Assembly (NCBI RefSeq): GCF_947253065.1
Contig: NZ_CAMXWS010000027.1
Span: forward strand, 1 to 25,346
Direction: 5' to 3'
Source: an uncultured Corynebacterium sp.
GTDB taxonomy: Bacteria; Actinomycetota; Actinomycetes; Mycobacteriales; Mycobacteriaceae
DNA length: 25,346 bases
Position numbers and translations under genes: made by a program. The notes under the pieces were generated by a model. That model did not search any database, was not told where the DNA came from, and saw nothing but the letters and a program-made list of their open reading frames with translations. The first letter of the stretch is position 1. Each line of letters starts with the position of its first letter. Of this stretch, positions 5,310 through 12,992 are shown in pieces.

Positions 5310-6533
5310 CTACACGCGCGGAGCTTCCTGCTCCGTTGTTGTCAGCTCGTAGTCACCGACATTGCCTGCCTTCAGCGTCTCCCAGTCCAGGTTCCAGTAA
5401 CCCAACCCATCCAGTCCAGACAGAGTCTCACCACTGGTGTTCACAACCTCGACCGGGTCACCGGGCTTGACGTAATTCATGAACCACTCTGCGTCACCCG
5501 GGGTGGCGTTAATGCAGCCGTGGGACTGGTTATAGCTGCCCAGTGCGCCGATCGCCCATGGAGCGGAGTGGACATAAATACCGGACCACGACATCTGCGT
5601 CGCCCAGTTCACATCCGTGCGGTAACCACCATTTTCCAATGCCAGACCATACGTCGTGGAATCCATCGTCATCGATGGGTTACGGTCGCCCACCACGTAC
5701 ATGCCGTTTGGGGTAGCGAATTGGCCATCGCGGCCCAGCGACACTGGGAAGGACTTCACCTCTTCACCGTTGTGGTACACGGTGAGCATCTTCGTGTTGT
5801 CATCCACCACCGTCTTCACCTCGTCACCGATAGTGAAGCTGGCCTTGGAATCCTGGGCACCGTAAATCCCATCGCCGAGGTCTTTGCCGTAAATATCCGA
5901 CGAAACGGTGACCTCAGTGCCCGGCTGCCAGAATTCCTTCGGGCGCCACACAAGGTGGTTCGGGTCAATCCAGTAGAACGCACCCTCAGTGTCATTGGAG
6001 GTTTCAATCGTGATGGCGTCCTGGGCGGCCTGACGGTTCGCTGGGGAGGAATCAAAGTAGAAGTTCACTGCGTGTGCAACGCCGACCTCAGAGCCATCGA
6101 GCGGCCCAATGTAGGCCGAGATCTGCCCATTCGGAACCACAGTGCTAAACGACGCCTGAGAGGTCTCCCCCTTCGTCGTGGTTGCTTCGATCGTGTACTG
6201 GCGGCTGTAGCCCAAAGGCTCCGCGACCTTCCACTCGGTCTTATCGGCGTTGAATTCCGCCTCGACCTCTTTGCCATCCTCATTGGTCATGGTGACGGAT
6301 TCCAGACCGTCAGAGGAGGTGACGGTGATCGGGTCCCGTGGCCCCACGCCCTCCGCGCCGTCTTCGACAGAGATGGTCGCCGGCTCCGGCTGCGCTTCCT
6401 GAGTGGATTGAGAAGACTTCTCCGAGCCGTCACCTTGATCGATCGTGCAGCCTACAGCTGCACTGCCAGCCAGCATCAAGACCGCGCCAGCAGCAATGAA
6501 ACGCCGCAACCGCGACACCGTCTTCTCAGTCAT
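5310..6533 (-). CDS. Lipoprotein L,D-transpeptidase (Ig-like domains plus YkuD)
   Basis: The 407-residue product starts with a lipoprotein signal (basic 5-11, hydrophobic 12-27, lipid-attachment Cys29 in AAVGC). An acidic linker and two Ig-like domains follow (about 50-135 and 137-240). A YkuD L,D-transpeptidase domain (about 243-370) carries IYVHSAPW (His322) and the catalytic SHGCIN motif (His338, Cys340). A C-terminal extension (371-407) ends the protein. The order matches mycobacterial LdtMt2-type enzymes, which make 3-3 peptidoglycan cross-links outside the membrane. The frame is open to GTG 6602, but only ATG 6533 puts the signal peptide at the N-terminus. A TAGAGT box at 6606-6601 would give a leader of about 60 nt. 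It is a single-gene unit. Confidence 0.93.
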   Translation of the reverse strand: MTEKTVSRLRRFIAAGAVLMLAGSAAVGCTIDQGDGSEKSSQSTQEAQPEPATISVEDGAEGVGPRDPITVTSSDGLESVTMTNEDGKEVEAEFNADKTEWKVAEPLGYSRQYTIEATTTKGETSQASFSTVVPNGQISAYIGPLDGSEVGVAHAVNFYFDSSPANRQAAQDAITIETSNDTEGAFYWIDPNHLVWRPKEFWQPGTEVTVSSDIYGKDLGDGIYGAQDSKASFTIGDEVKTVVDDNTKMLTVYHNGEEVKSFPVSLGRDGQFATPNGMYVVGDRNPSMTMDSTTYGLALENGGYRTDVNWATQMSWSGIYVHSAPWAIGALGSYNQSHGCINATPGDAEWFMNYVKPGDPVEVVNTSGETLSGLDGLGYWNLDWETLKAGNVGDYELTTTEQEAPRV

Positions 6534-6600
6534 TTTGGAACCACATAACCCTTGAAATTGCCAACGAAAAACTCGAAAAACCCCAACGCAACGAATCTTC

Positions 6601-6606
6601 ACTCTA
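6601..6606 (-). promoter_or_regulatory. Candidate -10 box TAGAGT of the L,D-transpeptidase gene
   Basis: It lies 67 nt upstream of ATG 6533 on the minus strand, within TATAGAGT. It implies a leadered transcript, unlike many genes in this window. No clear -35 is seen. Confidence 0.35.
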
Positions 6607-6750
6607 TAGGTCGCGCCGGCTCATTATTCAGTTACACACAATGCAATTAAGCACTAAATTTATGCCTTTCATCACCTTCCAGCACTTGACCCTTACACGT
6701 TATTCCATGACGCTATACCGCCCTTAGAACCATGCCTCTGACCAGGCGAT

Positions 6751-6779
6751 TTCACACCTTTGAAACAAGCTGCTATATT
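6751..6779 (+). promoter_or_regulatory. Promoter of tRNA-Lys
   Basis: TTCACA (6751-6756) and TATATT (6774-6779) are separated by 17 bp, and the -10 ends 25 nt before the mature tRNA. The rest of 6607-6804 shows no gene. Confidence 0.6.
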
Positions 6780-6804
6780 TTCTTCTCGTTGCCTTCAAGG
6801 CAAA

Positions 6805-6877
<73 letters not shown>

Positions 6878-6884
6878 CAGACTC

Positions 6885-6928
6885 GCCAGGTCAACCGGCA
6901 TCATCCGGAAGACCTGGCCTAATTTTTT
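6885..6928 (+). terminator. Intrinsic terminator after tRNA-Lys
   Basis: GCCAGGTC (6885-6892) pairs with GACCTGGC (6911-6918), with inner CCGG/CCGG, followed by a TTTTTT run (6923-6928). Confidence 0.9.
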
Positions 6929-6986
6929 GCTCACAACCCAAGCCTCCCGCTAACAGGGGACTGCTTGCGCGTGTCTTGCCGAGAAC

Positions 6987-6992
6987 TACATT
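6987..6992 (+). promoter_or_regulatory. -10 box TACATT of the LOG-family gene
   Basis: It ends 8 nt before GTG 7001. The intervening bases contain GGAG, so a short leader with a ribosome binding site is also possible from another start site. Confidence 0.45.
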
Positions 6993-7000
6993 GGAGAATC

Positions 7001-7600
7001 GTGAGCAACAAGCAAGCATCCTCCAATACGGCTATTTCCGCAGTAACAGTCTTCGCTGGCGCACGGGAGGGCGTAGACGAGTCGCTGACCACAGCTGCAT
7101 ACAAATTCGGCTCTACCCTGGCCGCCAAGGGCCTTACGCTTGTCTACGGGGGTGGCCGTTTGGGACTGATGGGCGCCGTGGCCCAAGGCGCAATCGACGG
7201 CGGCGGAAAGACTATCGGCATCATGCCCCGCCACCTCGCACAGCACGAGATCGCACACACCGGCTTGAGCGAGCTCGTCTTGGTGGACACGCTCGCGGAA
7301 CGCAAGCACATCATGAGCGAACGCTGCGACGCATTCGTCGCGCTTCCCGGAGGTGCGGGCACGCTCGACGAGCTTTTCGACGAATGGACCAACCAACAAC
7401 TCGGCCTCCACACCAAACCGATCGGGCTGCTCGATAAGCAGTTCTGGCAGCCACTGACCGCCATGATCGATCACATGGTGGCCACTGGGTTTGTCCGCCA
7501 AGCAGACCGCGACAGCTTCGTCGTGGCAGATTCCCCCGAAGAACTGCTCCAAGGACTTGCCCAGTGGACCCCGCAAGCGCCGCGCTGGGCGACTTCCTAG
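7001..7600 (+). CDS. LOG-family nucleotide phosphoribohydrolase (TIGR00730 type)
   Basis: The 199-residue Rossmann-like protein carries the LOG signatures: YGGGRLGLMG (49-58), LAERKHIM (98-105) and the phosphate/ribose-binding P-G-G-x-G-T-x-x-E motif, here PGGAGTLDE (116-124). LOG enzymes hydrolyse cytokinin riboside 5'-monophosphates, and bacterial members also cleave AMP and related nucleotides; the substrate here cannot be read from sequence. The frame extends upstream to TTG 6965, but GTG 7001 is supported by GGAG 4 nt upstream, the TACATT box, and the family length. It is 27 nt upstream of pncA, which has its own -10 box. Confidence 0.88.
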   Translation: MSNKQASSNTAISAVTVFAGAREGVDESLTTAAYKFGSTLAAKGLTLVYGGGRLGLMGAVAQGAIDGGGKTIGIMPRHLAQHEIAHTGLSELVLVDTLAERKHIMSERCDAFVALPGGAGTLDELFDEWTNQQLGLHTKPIGLLDKQFWQPLTAMIDHMVATGFVRQADRDSFVVADSPEELLQGLAQWTPQAPRWATS

Positions 7601-7614
7601 GTGCGTGACCGCTG

Positions 7615-7620
7615 TAGTCT
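7615..7620 (+). promoter_or_regulatory. -10 box TAGTCT, leaderless promoter of pncA
   Basis: It ends 7 nt before ATG 7628 in the short gap after the LOG-family gene. Confidence 0.5.
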
Positions 7621-7627
7621 GGCCCGT

Positions 7628-8206
7628 ATGAACCCTCAGATTAACCAGAATCGCGCACTTGTCATCGTCGATGTGCAAAATGATTTCTGCCCTGGCGGCT
7701 CGCTCGGCACGAAGCGTGGTGATGTCGTTGCAGAACGCATTGCTTCGTTCTTGACTTCTAATGCCACGGATTACGCCCACATCGTGGCAACCCAGGACTG
7801 GCACATCGATCCCGGAACACACTTCTCGGATAATCCCGATTTTGTGGACACCTGGCCTGTCCACTGCGTCGCTGACTCAGACGGCGCTGCACTGCGCGCC
7901 CCGATCGCTGATTTCGCCTTTGATGAGCACTTCCGGAAAGGCGAGTATGAGGCGGCGTATAGCGGTTTTGAGGGGGCGTCGAAAAGCGAAAAGGCTTTGC
8001 TTGCAGATTGGCTGCGCGAGCATGACGTGAAAGCTCTCGATGTCGTTGGCATCGCCACCGATCATTGCGTGCGCGCCACCGTGCTTGACGCCCTGAAGGA
8101 AGACTTCGACGTCCGTGTCCTGCGCGATATGTGCTCGCCTGTCGACGACGCCCGTGGCAACGCCGCCCTCGAAGAAATGCAGGCCGCCGGCGCCGAACTG
8201 GCATAA
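7628..8206 (+). CDS. pncA: Nicotinamidase
   Basis: The 192-residue isochorismatase-fold amidase converts nicotinamide to nicotinate and ammonia. The catalytic triad is visible: Asp15 in IVDVQNDF, Lys104 in FRKGEYEAAYS, Cys147 in TDHCVRAT. The metal-binding set Asp57, His59, His65 and His79 (TQDWHID, THFS, WPVHC) is also present. The product nicotinate is the substrate of PncB, encoded at 17316 in this window. In M. tuberculosis, PncA activates pyrazinamide. ATG 7628 is preferred over upstream starts because of the -10 box and family length. A strong bidirectional terminator follows. Confidence 0.96.
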   Translation: MNPQINQNRALVIVDVQNDFCPGGSLGTKRGDVVAERIASFLTSNATDYAHIVATQDWHIDPGTHFSDNPDFVDTWPVHCVADSDGAALRAPIADFAFDEHFRKGEYEAAYSGFEGASKSEKALLADWLREHDVKALDVVGIATDHCVRATVLDALKEDFDVRVLRDMCSPVDDARGNAALEEMQAAGAELA

Positions 8207-8211
8207 CAAAA

Positions 8212-8251
8212 TGCGCCGCTGCCCCACCCGTGGGGAAACGGCGCACTTTTT
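8212..8251. terminator. Bidirectional terminator between pncA and the DUF3618 gene
   Basis: TGCGCCG (8212-8218) pairs with CGGCGCA (8239-8245), with inner CCCCAC/GTGGGG. TTTTTA follows on the plus strand and TTTTG on the minus strand, so it can serve both convergent genes. Confidence 0.88.
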
Positions 8252-8260
8252 ATAGAAGGC

Positions 8261-8536
8261 TTAGCGCTGCGAAAGCAGACGCTGCAGCTCCTTCAGATCC
8301 TTCTTCTTCTTGCGCTTGTTGGAGCTGCTGATAGCGATCAGCACAACAACGGCGACACCAACGCCAGCGAGAATCTTCTGTACGTTGCTGTCCTGCAGCT
8401 TCGCACTAACCTGCTTCTTCGCATCATTCGCCAAATTCTCCGGGCGAGTGCGGTCCGCAATCTCATCGATCGTGCCAGCGAGGTTACGGCGAGTGCGCTC
8501 GATCTCACGCTGAATGTCATTGATATCTCGTGCCAT
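8261..8536 (-). CDS. DUF3618 family membrane protein
   Basis: The 91-residue product begins with the DUF3618 signature, ARDINDIQREIERTRRNLAGTIDEIADR (2-29), an amphipathic and highly charged helix. A single membrane segment follows (about 54-71), then a Lys-rich cytoplasmic tail (74-80). The family is common in actinobacteria and has no established function. ATG 8536 is set by GGGAG about 7 nt upstream; a TTG two codons earlier is less likely. It is divergent from bcp and convergent with pncA. Confidence 0.85.
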   Translation of the reverse strand: MARDINDIQREIERTRRNLAGTIDEIADRTRPENLANDAKKQVSAKLQDSNVQKILAGVGVAVVVLIAISSSNKRKKKKDLKELQRLLSQR

Positions 8537-8618
8537 TTTCAACTCCCAGATCTAAAAATTATTGAACGTTGATGTAGCCATAAAGCTTTTCTCTGGCCCC
8601 TACAGTACTTGATCTCGC

Positions 8619-8624
8619 TACAGT
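8619..8624 (+). promoter_or_regulatory. -10 box TACAGT, leaderless promoter of bcp
   Basis: It ends 7 nt before ATG 8632. The alternative GTG 8623 lies inside this box and is therefore unlikely as a start. Confidence 0.55.
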
Positions 8625-8631
8625 GGCGGGC

Positions 8632-9105
8632 ATGACTGAAGCAACACGTTTGACCGAAGGCGACAAAGCCCCCACATTTTCCCTGCCCAATGACAAAGGC
8701 GAAACCGTCTCGCTTTCTGACTACGCCGGTAAGCGCGTCATCGTGTACTTCTACCCACGCGCCAACACCCCCGGCTGCACCAAGGAAGCTTGCGACTTCT
8801 CCGAGAACCTCTCCGAATTCGAAGACTCATCCGTCTCCGTCGTGGGCATTAGCCCGGACTCCCCAGAAAAGCTGGCGAAATTCCGCGCCGACCACGATCT
8901 GACCATTGAGCTGCTTTCCGACGAATCCAAGGAGGTCATGACCGCCTACGGCGCCTTCGGCGAAAAGAAGAACTACGGCAAAATCGTCCAGGGCGTTATC
9001 CGTTCTACTTTCCTCGTCGGTGCCGATGGAACCATTGAATCTGCCCAGTACAACGTGAGGGCCACCGGCCACGTCGGTCGCCTGCTGCGCGACTTGGACC
9101 TCTAG
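8632..9105 (+). CDS. bcp: Thioredoxin-dependent peroxiredoxin (BCP/PrxQ type)
   Basis: The 157-residue thiol peroxidase reduces hydroperoxides using thioredoxin. The peroxidatic Cys49 lies in YPRANTPGCTKEACDF, and Cys54, five residues later, is the usual PrxQ resolving cysteine. The thioredoxin fold is complete (GDKAPTFSLPND at the N-terminus, STFLVGADGTI near the C-terminus). It has no signal peptide, so it is cytosolic. It appears monocistronic: DUF3618 is divergent upstream and tRNA-Leu follows after 78 nt without a clear terminator. Confidence 0.95.
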   Translation: MTEATRLTEGDKAPTFSLPNDKGETVSLSDYAGKRVIVYFYPRANTPGCTKEACDFSENLSEFEDSSVSVVGISPDSPEKLAKFRADHDLTIELLSDESKEVMTAYGAFGEKKNYGKIVQGVIRSTFLVGADGTIESAQYNVRATGHVGRLLRDLDL

Positions 9106-9163
9106 CCGCACGATACTGGGCGCGAGAATGCGCTCCGTATTTTCCCCTCAACACCGCGGGCGG

Positions 9164-9169
9164 TACACT
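9164..9169 (+). promoter_or_regulatory. Candidate -10 box TACACT of tRNA-Leu
   Basis: It ends 14 nt before the mature tRNA start. No good -35 is visible. Confidence 0.4.
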
Positions 9170-9183
9170 ATGAACCGCTTCGC

Positions 9184-9267
<84 letters not shown>

Positions 9268-9276
9268 CAAACAACA

Positions 9277-9316
9277 AGGCGGCCTCTCCTTTCCGGAGGG
9301 TCGCCTCAAACTTTTG
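9277..9316 (+). terminator. Probable terminator after tRNA-Leu
   Basis: AGGCG (9277-9281) pairs with CGCCT (9302-9306), with further CC/GG and CTCC/GGAG pairing inside. CAAACTTTT follows; the T-run is short and interrupted. Confidence 0.6.
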
Positions 9317-9335
9317 GCTAGTGTGAGTCGATTGG

Positions 9336-9341
9336 TAGAAT
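9336..9341 (+). promoter_or_regulatory. -10 box TAGAAT, leaderless promoter of the lprD-like gene
   Basis: It ends 7 nt before GTG 9349. The ATG at 9340 overlaps the box and is unlikely to be the start. Confidence 0.55.
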
Positions 9342-9348
9342 GCCCAGC

Positions 9349-9846
9349 GTGAGCAACGCAGCGGAAGACCCTACGAACGGGGATATCACCAACGCTGACA
9401 CCGAAAAGAGCGCTCCCAAAAAGGAACGCCTCCGGGTCCGCGCCTGGCACGTCGTGCTGCTCGTCGCCGCCGTTATTGTCACCCTGCTGCTCGCGCGCTG
9501 GCAGTGGATGCGGTTCCAATCTGGCACCGGTTCCCTCCAAAACCTCGGGTATGCCCTGCAATGGCCGTTCTTCGGAGCCTTCCTGATCTTCATCTACCGC
9601 GCCGGTATGCGCATGGAGAACGAGAAGATCGACGCGGAGAACTCCGGCGACACCATGCAGGCGCTTTACGACGCCGATAGGAAGGCATTCGGTGACCCCG
9701 AGGAAATCACCGCGATCGACGAAGACTTCCTGCCGAGTCGCCCAACTATGAACATTGAGGAATACAACGCCCATTTCACACCGCGGCGTCAAAGTGCCGA
9801 CAGCACGACCCCAGCAGAGCAGCCAGCAGAACAGAAAGACGACTAG
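9349..9846 (+). CDS. LprD-like actinobacterial membrane protein (Rv1343c family)
   Basis: The 165-residue product has a charged N-terminus (1-32), a membrane segment (about 33-50), a conserved WQWMRFQSGTGSLQNLGYALQWPFFG core (51-76), and a second membrane segment (about 69-84). A long acidic cytoplasmic tail ends in a Gln/Glu/Asp-rich stretch. The core matches what I recall of M. tuberculosis LprD, next to Rv1342c (DUF3817), and the same order is seen here. Unlike the name suggests, there is no lipobox cysteine. Function is unknown. GTG 9349 is chosen because the -10 box overlaps ATG 9340. The DUF3817 gene follows 6 nt later, so the two form an operon. Confidence 0.75.
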   Translation: MSNAAEDPTNGDITNADTEKSAPKKERLRVRAWHVVLLVAAVIVTLLLARWQWMRFQSGTGSLQNLGYALQWPFFGAFLIFIYRAGMRMENEKIDAENSGDTMQALYDADRKAFGDPEEITAIDEDFLPSRPTMNIEEYNAHFTPRRQSADSTTPAEQPAEQKDD

Positions 9847-9852
9847 GACACC

Positions 9853-10242
9853 ATGACTGACAGCACCCCGAACGCCCAGACGACTCAGCCTGCCGCACCG
9901 GGAGCAGCGCCGATCCACCCGGAACGCCAGCGCCGTGTACGCACCGCACTGCGGGTGTTCTCCGTGACCGCCTGGATCACAGGCATCATGCTGCTTCTCC
10001 TGTGTGCCCGCATGATCATGGAGTACGGCCTGAACATGGATGTCAGCGCCCTCAGCTGGGTGGCGATCCTGCACGGCTGGATGTACGCGATCTTCCTTCT
10101 GGCCACCCTCAACCTAGGTATGAAGGCGCGCTGGTCAACGAAGCAGTGGATCGTTACCGCGATCGCAGGCGTCGTCCCGTTCCTCTCCTTTTTCGTTGAG
10201 GCATGGCGCCGCAAGGAAGTCACTGAGGAATTCCAGCTTTAG
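9853..10242 (+). CDS. DUF3817 family membrane protein (Rv1342c family)
   Basis: The 129-residue product has a Pro/Ala-rich N-terminus and three predicted membrane segments (about 32-52, 68-88, 98-116). The family hallmark HGWMYAIFL (74-82) lies at segment 2. DUF3817 is widespread in actinobacteria and has no assigned function. The gene lies 6 nt after the lprD-like gene with AGGA just upstream, so translation is probably coupled. It converges on the lipoprotein gene at 10292, with only a weak AGGG/CCCT hairpin in the gap. Confidence 0.85.
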   Translation: MTDSTPNAQTTQPAAPGAAPIHPERQRRVRTALRVFSVTAWITGIMLLLLCARMIMEYGLNMDVSALSWVAILHGWMYAIFLLATLNLGMKARWSTKQWIVTAIAGVVPFLSFFVEAWRRKEVTEEFQL

Positions 10243-10291
10243 GGGTCTCCAGGCCCTCCTTCTGAGTGCCTGTCCCCCCTTCTCGCTGCGA

Positions 10292-10654
10292 CTACTCGGA
10301 TACGCGGGTGAGGACGAGGATGTCCTTCGCATCGCCGCCGTCCGGGGTCAGGGTGAGGGACTCATCGGTCTGCTCCATGTCGTACTTCAGGTCCTTGCCC
10401 GTATCGACATCAGCCAGCTTGATGGAGTTACCGCTTTCTTCGCAGCGCGCAGTCTTAGTCTCTCCTGTCGCGGTGTCAGTCACCGACCAGGTGCAGTCGC
10501 CACCGTCGATCTCTAGGGAGACATTGCCGGCAGCAGCTCCTGTCTCAGAGTCTTGGCCAGTTCCCTCCCACGTGCCGTCGAGCGAGTTGCCGCAGGCGGT
10601 CAACAGACCTGCAGACATTACAGCGGCACCAGCGAGGATAAATTGTTTCTTCAT
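10292..10654 (-). CDS. Small lipoprotein of unknown function
   Basis: The 120-residue product has a lipoprotein signal peptide (MKKQFILAGAAVMSAGLLTAC), with lipobox LTAC and lipidated Cys21. The mature domain of about 100 residues starts LDGTWEGTG, as in small beta-barrel lipoproteins, and contains two further cysteines (GGDCTW and TARCEE) that could form a disulfide. I do not recognise a specific family. ATG 10654 has AAGGAG 8 nt upstream. It sits between the DUF3817 gene and rdgB, where the corresponding mycobacterial locus has no such gene as I recall it. An inverted repeat precedes it. Confidence 0.8.
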   Translation of the reverse strand: MKKQFILAGAAVMSAGLLTACGNSLDGTWEGTGQDSETGAAAGNVSLEIDGGDCTWSVTDTATGETKTARCEESGNSIKLADVDTGKDLKYDMEQTDESLTLTPDGGDAKDILVLTRVSE

Positions 10655-10669
10655 CTCAGGAGCTCCTTC

Positions 10670-10695
10670 AACATATAAAGATTGACGTTTATGTT
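10670..10695. repeat. Imperfect inverted repeat upstream of the lipoprotein gene
   Basis: AACATATAAA (10670-10679) and TTTATGTT (10688-10695) form arms with one extra base, AT-rich in an otherwise GC-rich region. The position fits a promoter or operator for the lipoprotein gene on the minus strand. Confidence 0.4.
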
Positions 10696-10722
10696 CAGCC
10701 CCATCGACCCTACCCCCGAGAT

Positions 10723-11349
10723 CTATTGCACGAGTTCGGCGATGCGGGGCGCTAGTTTGCGCAGTGCTTTTCCGCGGTGGGACCGAGCATTCTTCTCCTC
10801 CGGGGCGAGCTGCGCGGCTGACTTCCCTGGAGCATCAGTGGGGGCAAAGATCGGGTCGTAGCCGAATCCACCATCGCCATGCACTTCGCGTAGGAGGGTG
10901 CCCTCCCAGCGGCCTTCAGCAGTGAACTCTTCACCATCTGGGGTGACCAGAGCGCAGCAGGAAACGAAGGCTGCACCGCGGTGCGGATCGTCGATATCGC
11001 TGGTCTGGGCGAGCAGCAACTCATTGTTGGCAGGATCATCGCCGTGACGGCCACACCAGCGCGCGGAGAGAATGCCGGGCATCCCATTCAAAGCATCGAC
11101 GGCAAGACCAGAGTCATCGGCAACGCAGGCCAGACCAGACTGCTTTGCACCCTCACGGGCTTTTAGCAGTGCATTCTCTTCGAATGTAAGGCCGTTCTCA
11201 ACAGGCTCCGGGTAGGCCGGGATGTCTTTGAGAGAGACGAGCTCAACACCGTCGATGCCGAGTTCGCTCAGGACGGTTTCAAGTTCCACCAGCTTCTTCG
11301 CATTGCCGGAGGCGACGAGCACTTTCACGGGTTGGTTGGTGTCTACCAT
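10723..11349 (-). CDS. rdgB: dITP/XTP pyrophosphatase (HAM1/RdgB)
   Basis: The 208-residue enzyme hydrolyses dITP, ITP and XTP to monophosphates, keeping deaminated purines out of nucleic acids. Visible signatures are the nucleotide-binding SGNAKK (14-19), TFEENALLKA (55-64), ADDSGL (77-82, catalytic Asp79), a GFGYDPIF segment, and a C-terminal SHRGKAL motif. ATG 11349 overlaps the end of rph by 7 nt (ATGGTAG), so the genes are translationally coupled. The rph-rdgB pair is a conserved actinobacterial order. Confidence 0.95.
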   Translation of the reverse strand: MVDTNQPVKVLVASGNAKKLVELETVLSELGIDGVELVSLKDIPAYPEPVENGLTFEENALLKAREGAKQSGLACVADDSGLAVDALNGMPGILSARWCGRHGDDPANNELLLAQTSDIDDPHRGAAFVSCCALVTPDGEEFTAEGRWEGTLLREVHGDGGFGYDPIFAPTDAPGKSAAQLAPEEKNARSHRGKALRKLAPRIAELVQ

Positions 11350-12092
11350 CCCAGAGCCGCCTTCTGCGCTGCGATGAGCTCGGAGCAGCCCTTCTCCGCT
11401 GCGTCCAGCATCTGGTTCAGCTGCTCACGGCCGAACAAACCGTGCTCGCCGGTGCCCTGGACTTCAACGAAATTGCCGGACTCGTTCATCACCACGTTCA
11501 GGTCGACCTCGGCACGGGAGTCTTCTTCGTATGGGAGGTCGAGGCTGACGCGGCCGTCGATAATGCCGACGGAGACCGCTGCGACCGGCGGAAGCAGCGG
11601 CTCACCGGGGACGAGGCCACGTTCTTTGAGGTGCGCAATGGCGTCGGCAAGCGCGACGTATGCGCCGGTGATCGACGCGGTGCGGGTACCGCCATCAGCC
11701 TGCAGCACATCGCAGTCGAGCTGGATCGTGTTCTCCCCCAACTGGCTCAAATCAACTGCTGCGCGCAGGGAGCGCCCAACTAGGCGGGAGATCTCATGGG
11801 TGCGTCCCTTAACCTTGCCCTTCATCGACTCACGCGGCATACGCTCGTGCGTGGCGGATGGCAGCATCGCGTATTCGGCGGTGAGCCAACCTTCGCCGGA
11901 GTCCTTCTTGAAGCGCGGAACGCCTTCTTCAGCACTGGCAGTGCACATCACTCGGGTATTGCCGAATTCAACGAGCACACTGCCTGCCGGATTCGAGGTG
12001 AAGCCTCGGGTAATGCGCACCGGGCGCATCTCGTCGAGCGCGCGACCATCAGCACGGACAAAAGGATCTTGAGCGGAATTAGCTTCAGTCAT
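11343..12092 (-). CDS. rph: Ribonuclease PH
   Basis: The 249-residue phosphorolytic exoribonuclease trims tRNA 3' ends. The full family length is present. RADGR (13-17) and EISRLVGRSLR (100-110) supply RNA- and phosphate-binding arginines, and the signature is DVLQADGGTRTAS (128-140). RNase PH forms a hexameric ring. ATG 12092 is preceded by TAGGCT with a 7-nt gap, which suggests a leaderless transcript independent of the MBL gene 42 nt upstream. It is co-transcribed with rdgB. Confidence 0.97.
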   Translation of the reverse strand: MTEANSAQDPFVRADGRALDEMRPVRITRGFTSNPAGSVLVEFGNTRVMCTASAEEGVPRFKKDSGEGWLTAEYAMLPSATHERMPRESMKGKVKGRTHEISRLVGRSLRAAVDLSQLGENTIQLDCDVLQADGGTRTASITGAYVALADAIAHLKERGLVPGEPLLPPVAAVSVGIIDGRVSLDLPYEEDSRAEVDLNVVMNESGNFVEVQGTGEHGLFGREQLNQMLDAAEKGCSELIAAQKAALGW

Positions 12093-12099
12093 GGGACCG

Positions 12100-12105
12100 A
12101 GCCTA
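12100..12105 (-). promoter_or_regulatory. -10 box TAGGCT, leaderless promoter of rph
   Basis: On the minus strand the box ends 7 nt before ATG 12092. It is the same hexamer and distance as for cmrA. Confidence 0.55.
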
Positions 12106-12134
12106 CAGCCAGCTACGGTAGCTTCGACGACCCG

Positions 12135-12908
12135 CTAGACCTCGTAGACATCCTTTGCGTTACCCACCACGATCTCACCGTCGAATTCTTCGGCAGCAGC
12201 CCGGCGAGTCGCTTCCTTATCAGTCCACGGCTGAATGTGAACCAGCACGAGCTTTTTCACACCGGCTTCGCGCGCAATACGGCCAGCTTCGCGGCCTGAC
12301 ATGTGCATTCCCTCAGGGGTGTCCTCATCGGCCTCTGGCCCCCAGGCAGCCTCACAGAGGAAAAGGTCGGCGTTACGGGCCGCGTCGATAAGCAGGGGCG
12401 TGTACGCGGAGTCACCGGAATAAACGATGACCTTGCCTGTCTTATTGTGTTCAACGCGCAGCGCGCGTGACTCCACAGCAGGGTGAACAACAGGGAAAGG
12501 CGTGACGGTCACCGGACCGATCTCCAACGGCTCATCGCCCCACACGTGGATATCAAAGGTGTCCGAGATATCGTCGACCTCATCCGGACCATTCGCCCCC
12601 ATGCGACCAAGATGCTCTGCCGCATAACCCGGACCAGCCAAAATATGACGCTGCGTCGCTGGAGCATTCGGGTGAAAACGGCGCCACACAACCAGCGATG
12701 CGGTATCAGAACAGTGATCGGCATGAAGGTGGCTGAACAGCACGTGCGTGTCGGATGGATCCGCAACCTCCTGCAGGGCGGCGAGCGCACCAGGCCCGAA
12801 GTCCATCACAATGCCCGGCTGGCCCTCTTCTGTGCTGATGAGGTACGACGAGCCGGGATTGCCCGGGGCCGAGAGCGACCCCGTGCAGCCGAGAACTGTC
12901 AATTTCAT
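12135..12908 (-). CDS. MBL-fold hydrolase, Rv1339-type cyclic-nucleotide phosphodiesterase candidate
   Basis: The 257-residue metallo-beta-lactamase fold protein has the motif HLHADHCSD (60-68), giving metal ligands His60, His62, Asp64 and His65. LTVLGCTGSLSAPGNPGSSYL (3-23) starts the fold, and YSGDS and LVLVHIQPW occur later. By position between rph and murI it corresponds to M. tuberculosis Rv1339, reported as an atypical class II cAMP phosphodiesterase. That activity is inferred here from homology and synteny. The start ATG 12908 has only a weak promoter (CACAGT, 6 nt gap), so it may be expressed partly from murI. Confidence 0.85.
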   Translation of the reverse strand: MKLTVLGCTGSLSAPGNPGSSYLISTEEGQPGIVMDFGPGALAALQEVADPSDTHVLFSHLHADHCSDTASLVVWRRFHPNAPATQRHILAGPGYAAEHLGRMGANGPDEVDDISDTFDIHVWGDEPLEIGPVTVTPFPVVHPAVESRALRVEHNKTGKVIVYSGDSAYTPLLIDAARNADLFLCEAAWGPEADEDTPEGMHMSGREAGRIAREAGVKKLVLVHIQPWTDKEATRRAAAEEFDGEIVVGNAKDVYEV

Positions 12909-12977
12909 GGCCTTACTGTGCCACGGATGAGCAGGAAAATCTAAATGAAAGCGAGGTTTTTCATGCGGGGGTAAACA

Positions 12978-12990
12978 GGTGTTTTACACC
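12978..12990. repeat. Short hairpin between murI and the MBL gene
   Basis: GGTGT (12978-12982) and ACACC (12986-12990) flank a 3-nt loop just after the murI stop. Without a T-run it is at most a weak terminator. Confidence 0.3.
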
Positions 12991-12992
12991 AC

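Noticed and set aside
5520..6548. 342-residue plus-strand reading frame antisense to the L,D-transpeptidase
   Set aside because: Composition is shadow-like (Arg/His/Val-rich), no motif, and the opposite strand encodes a complete enzyme.
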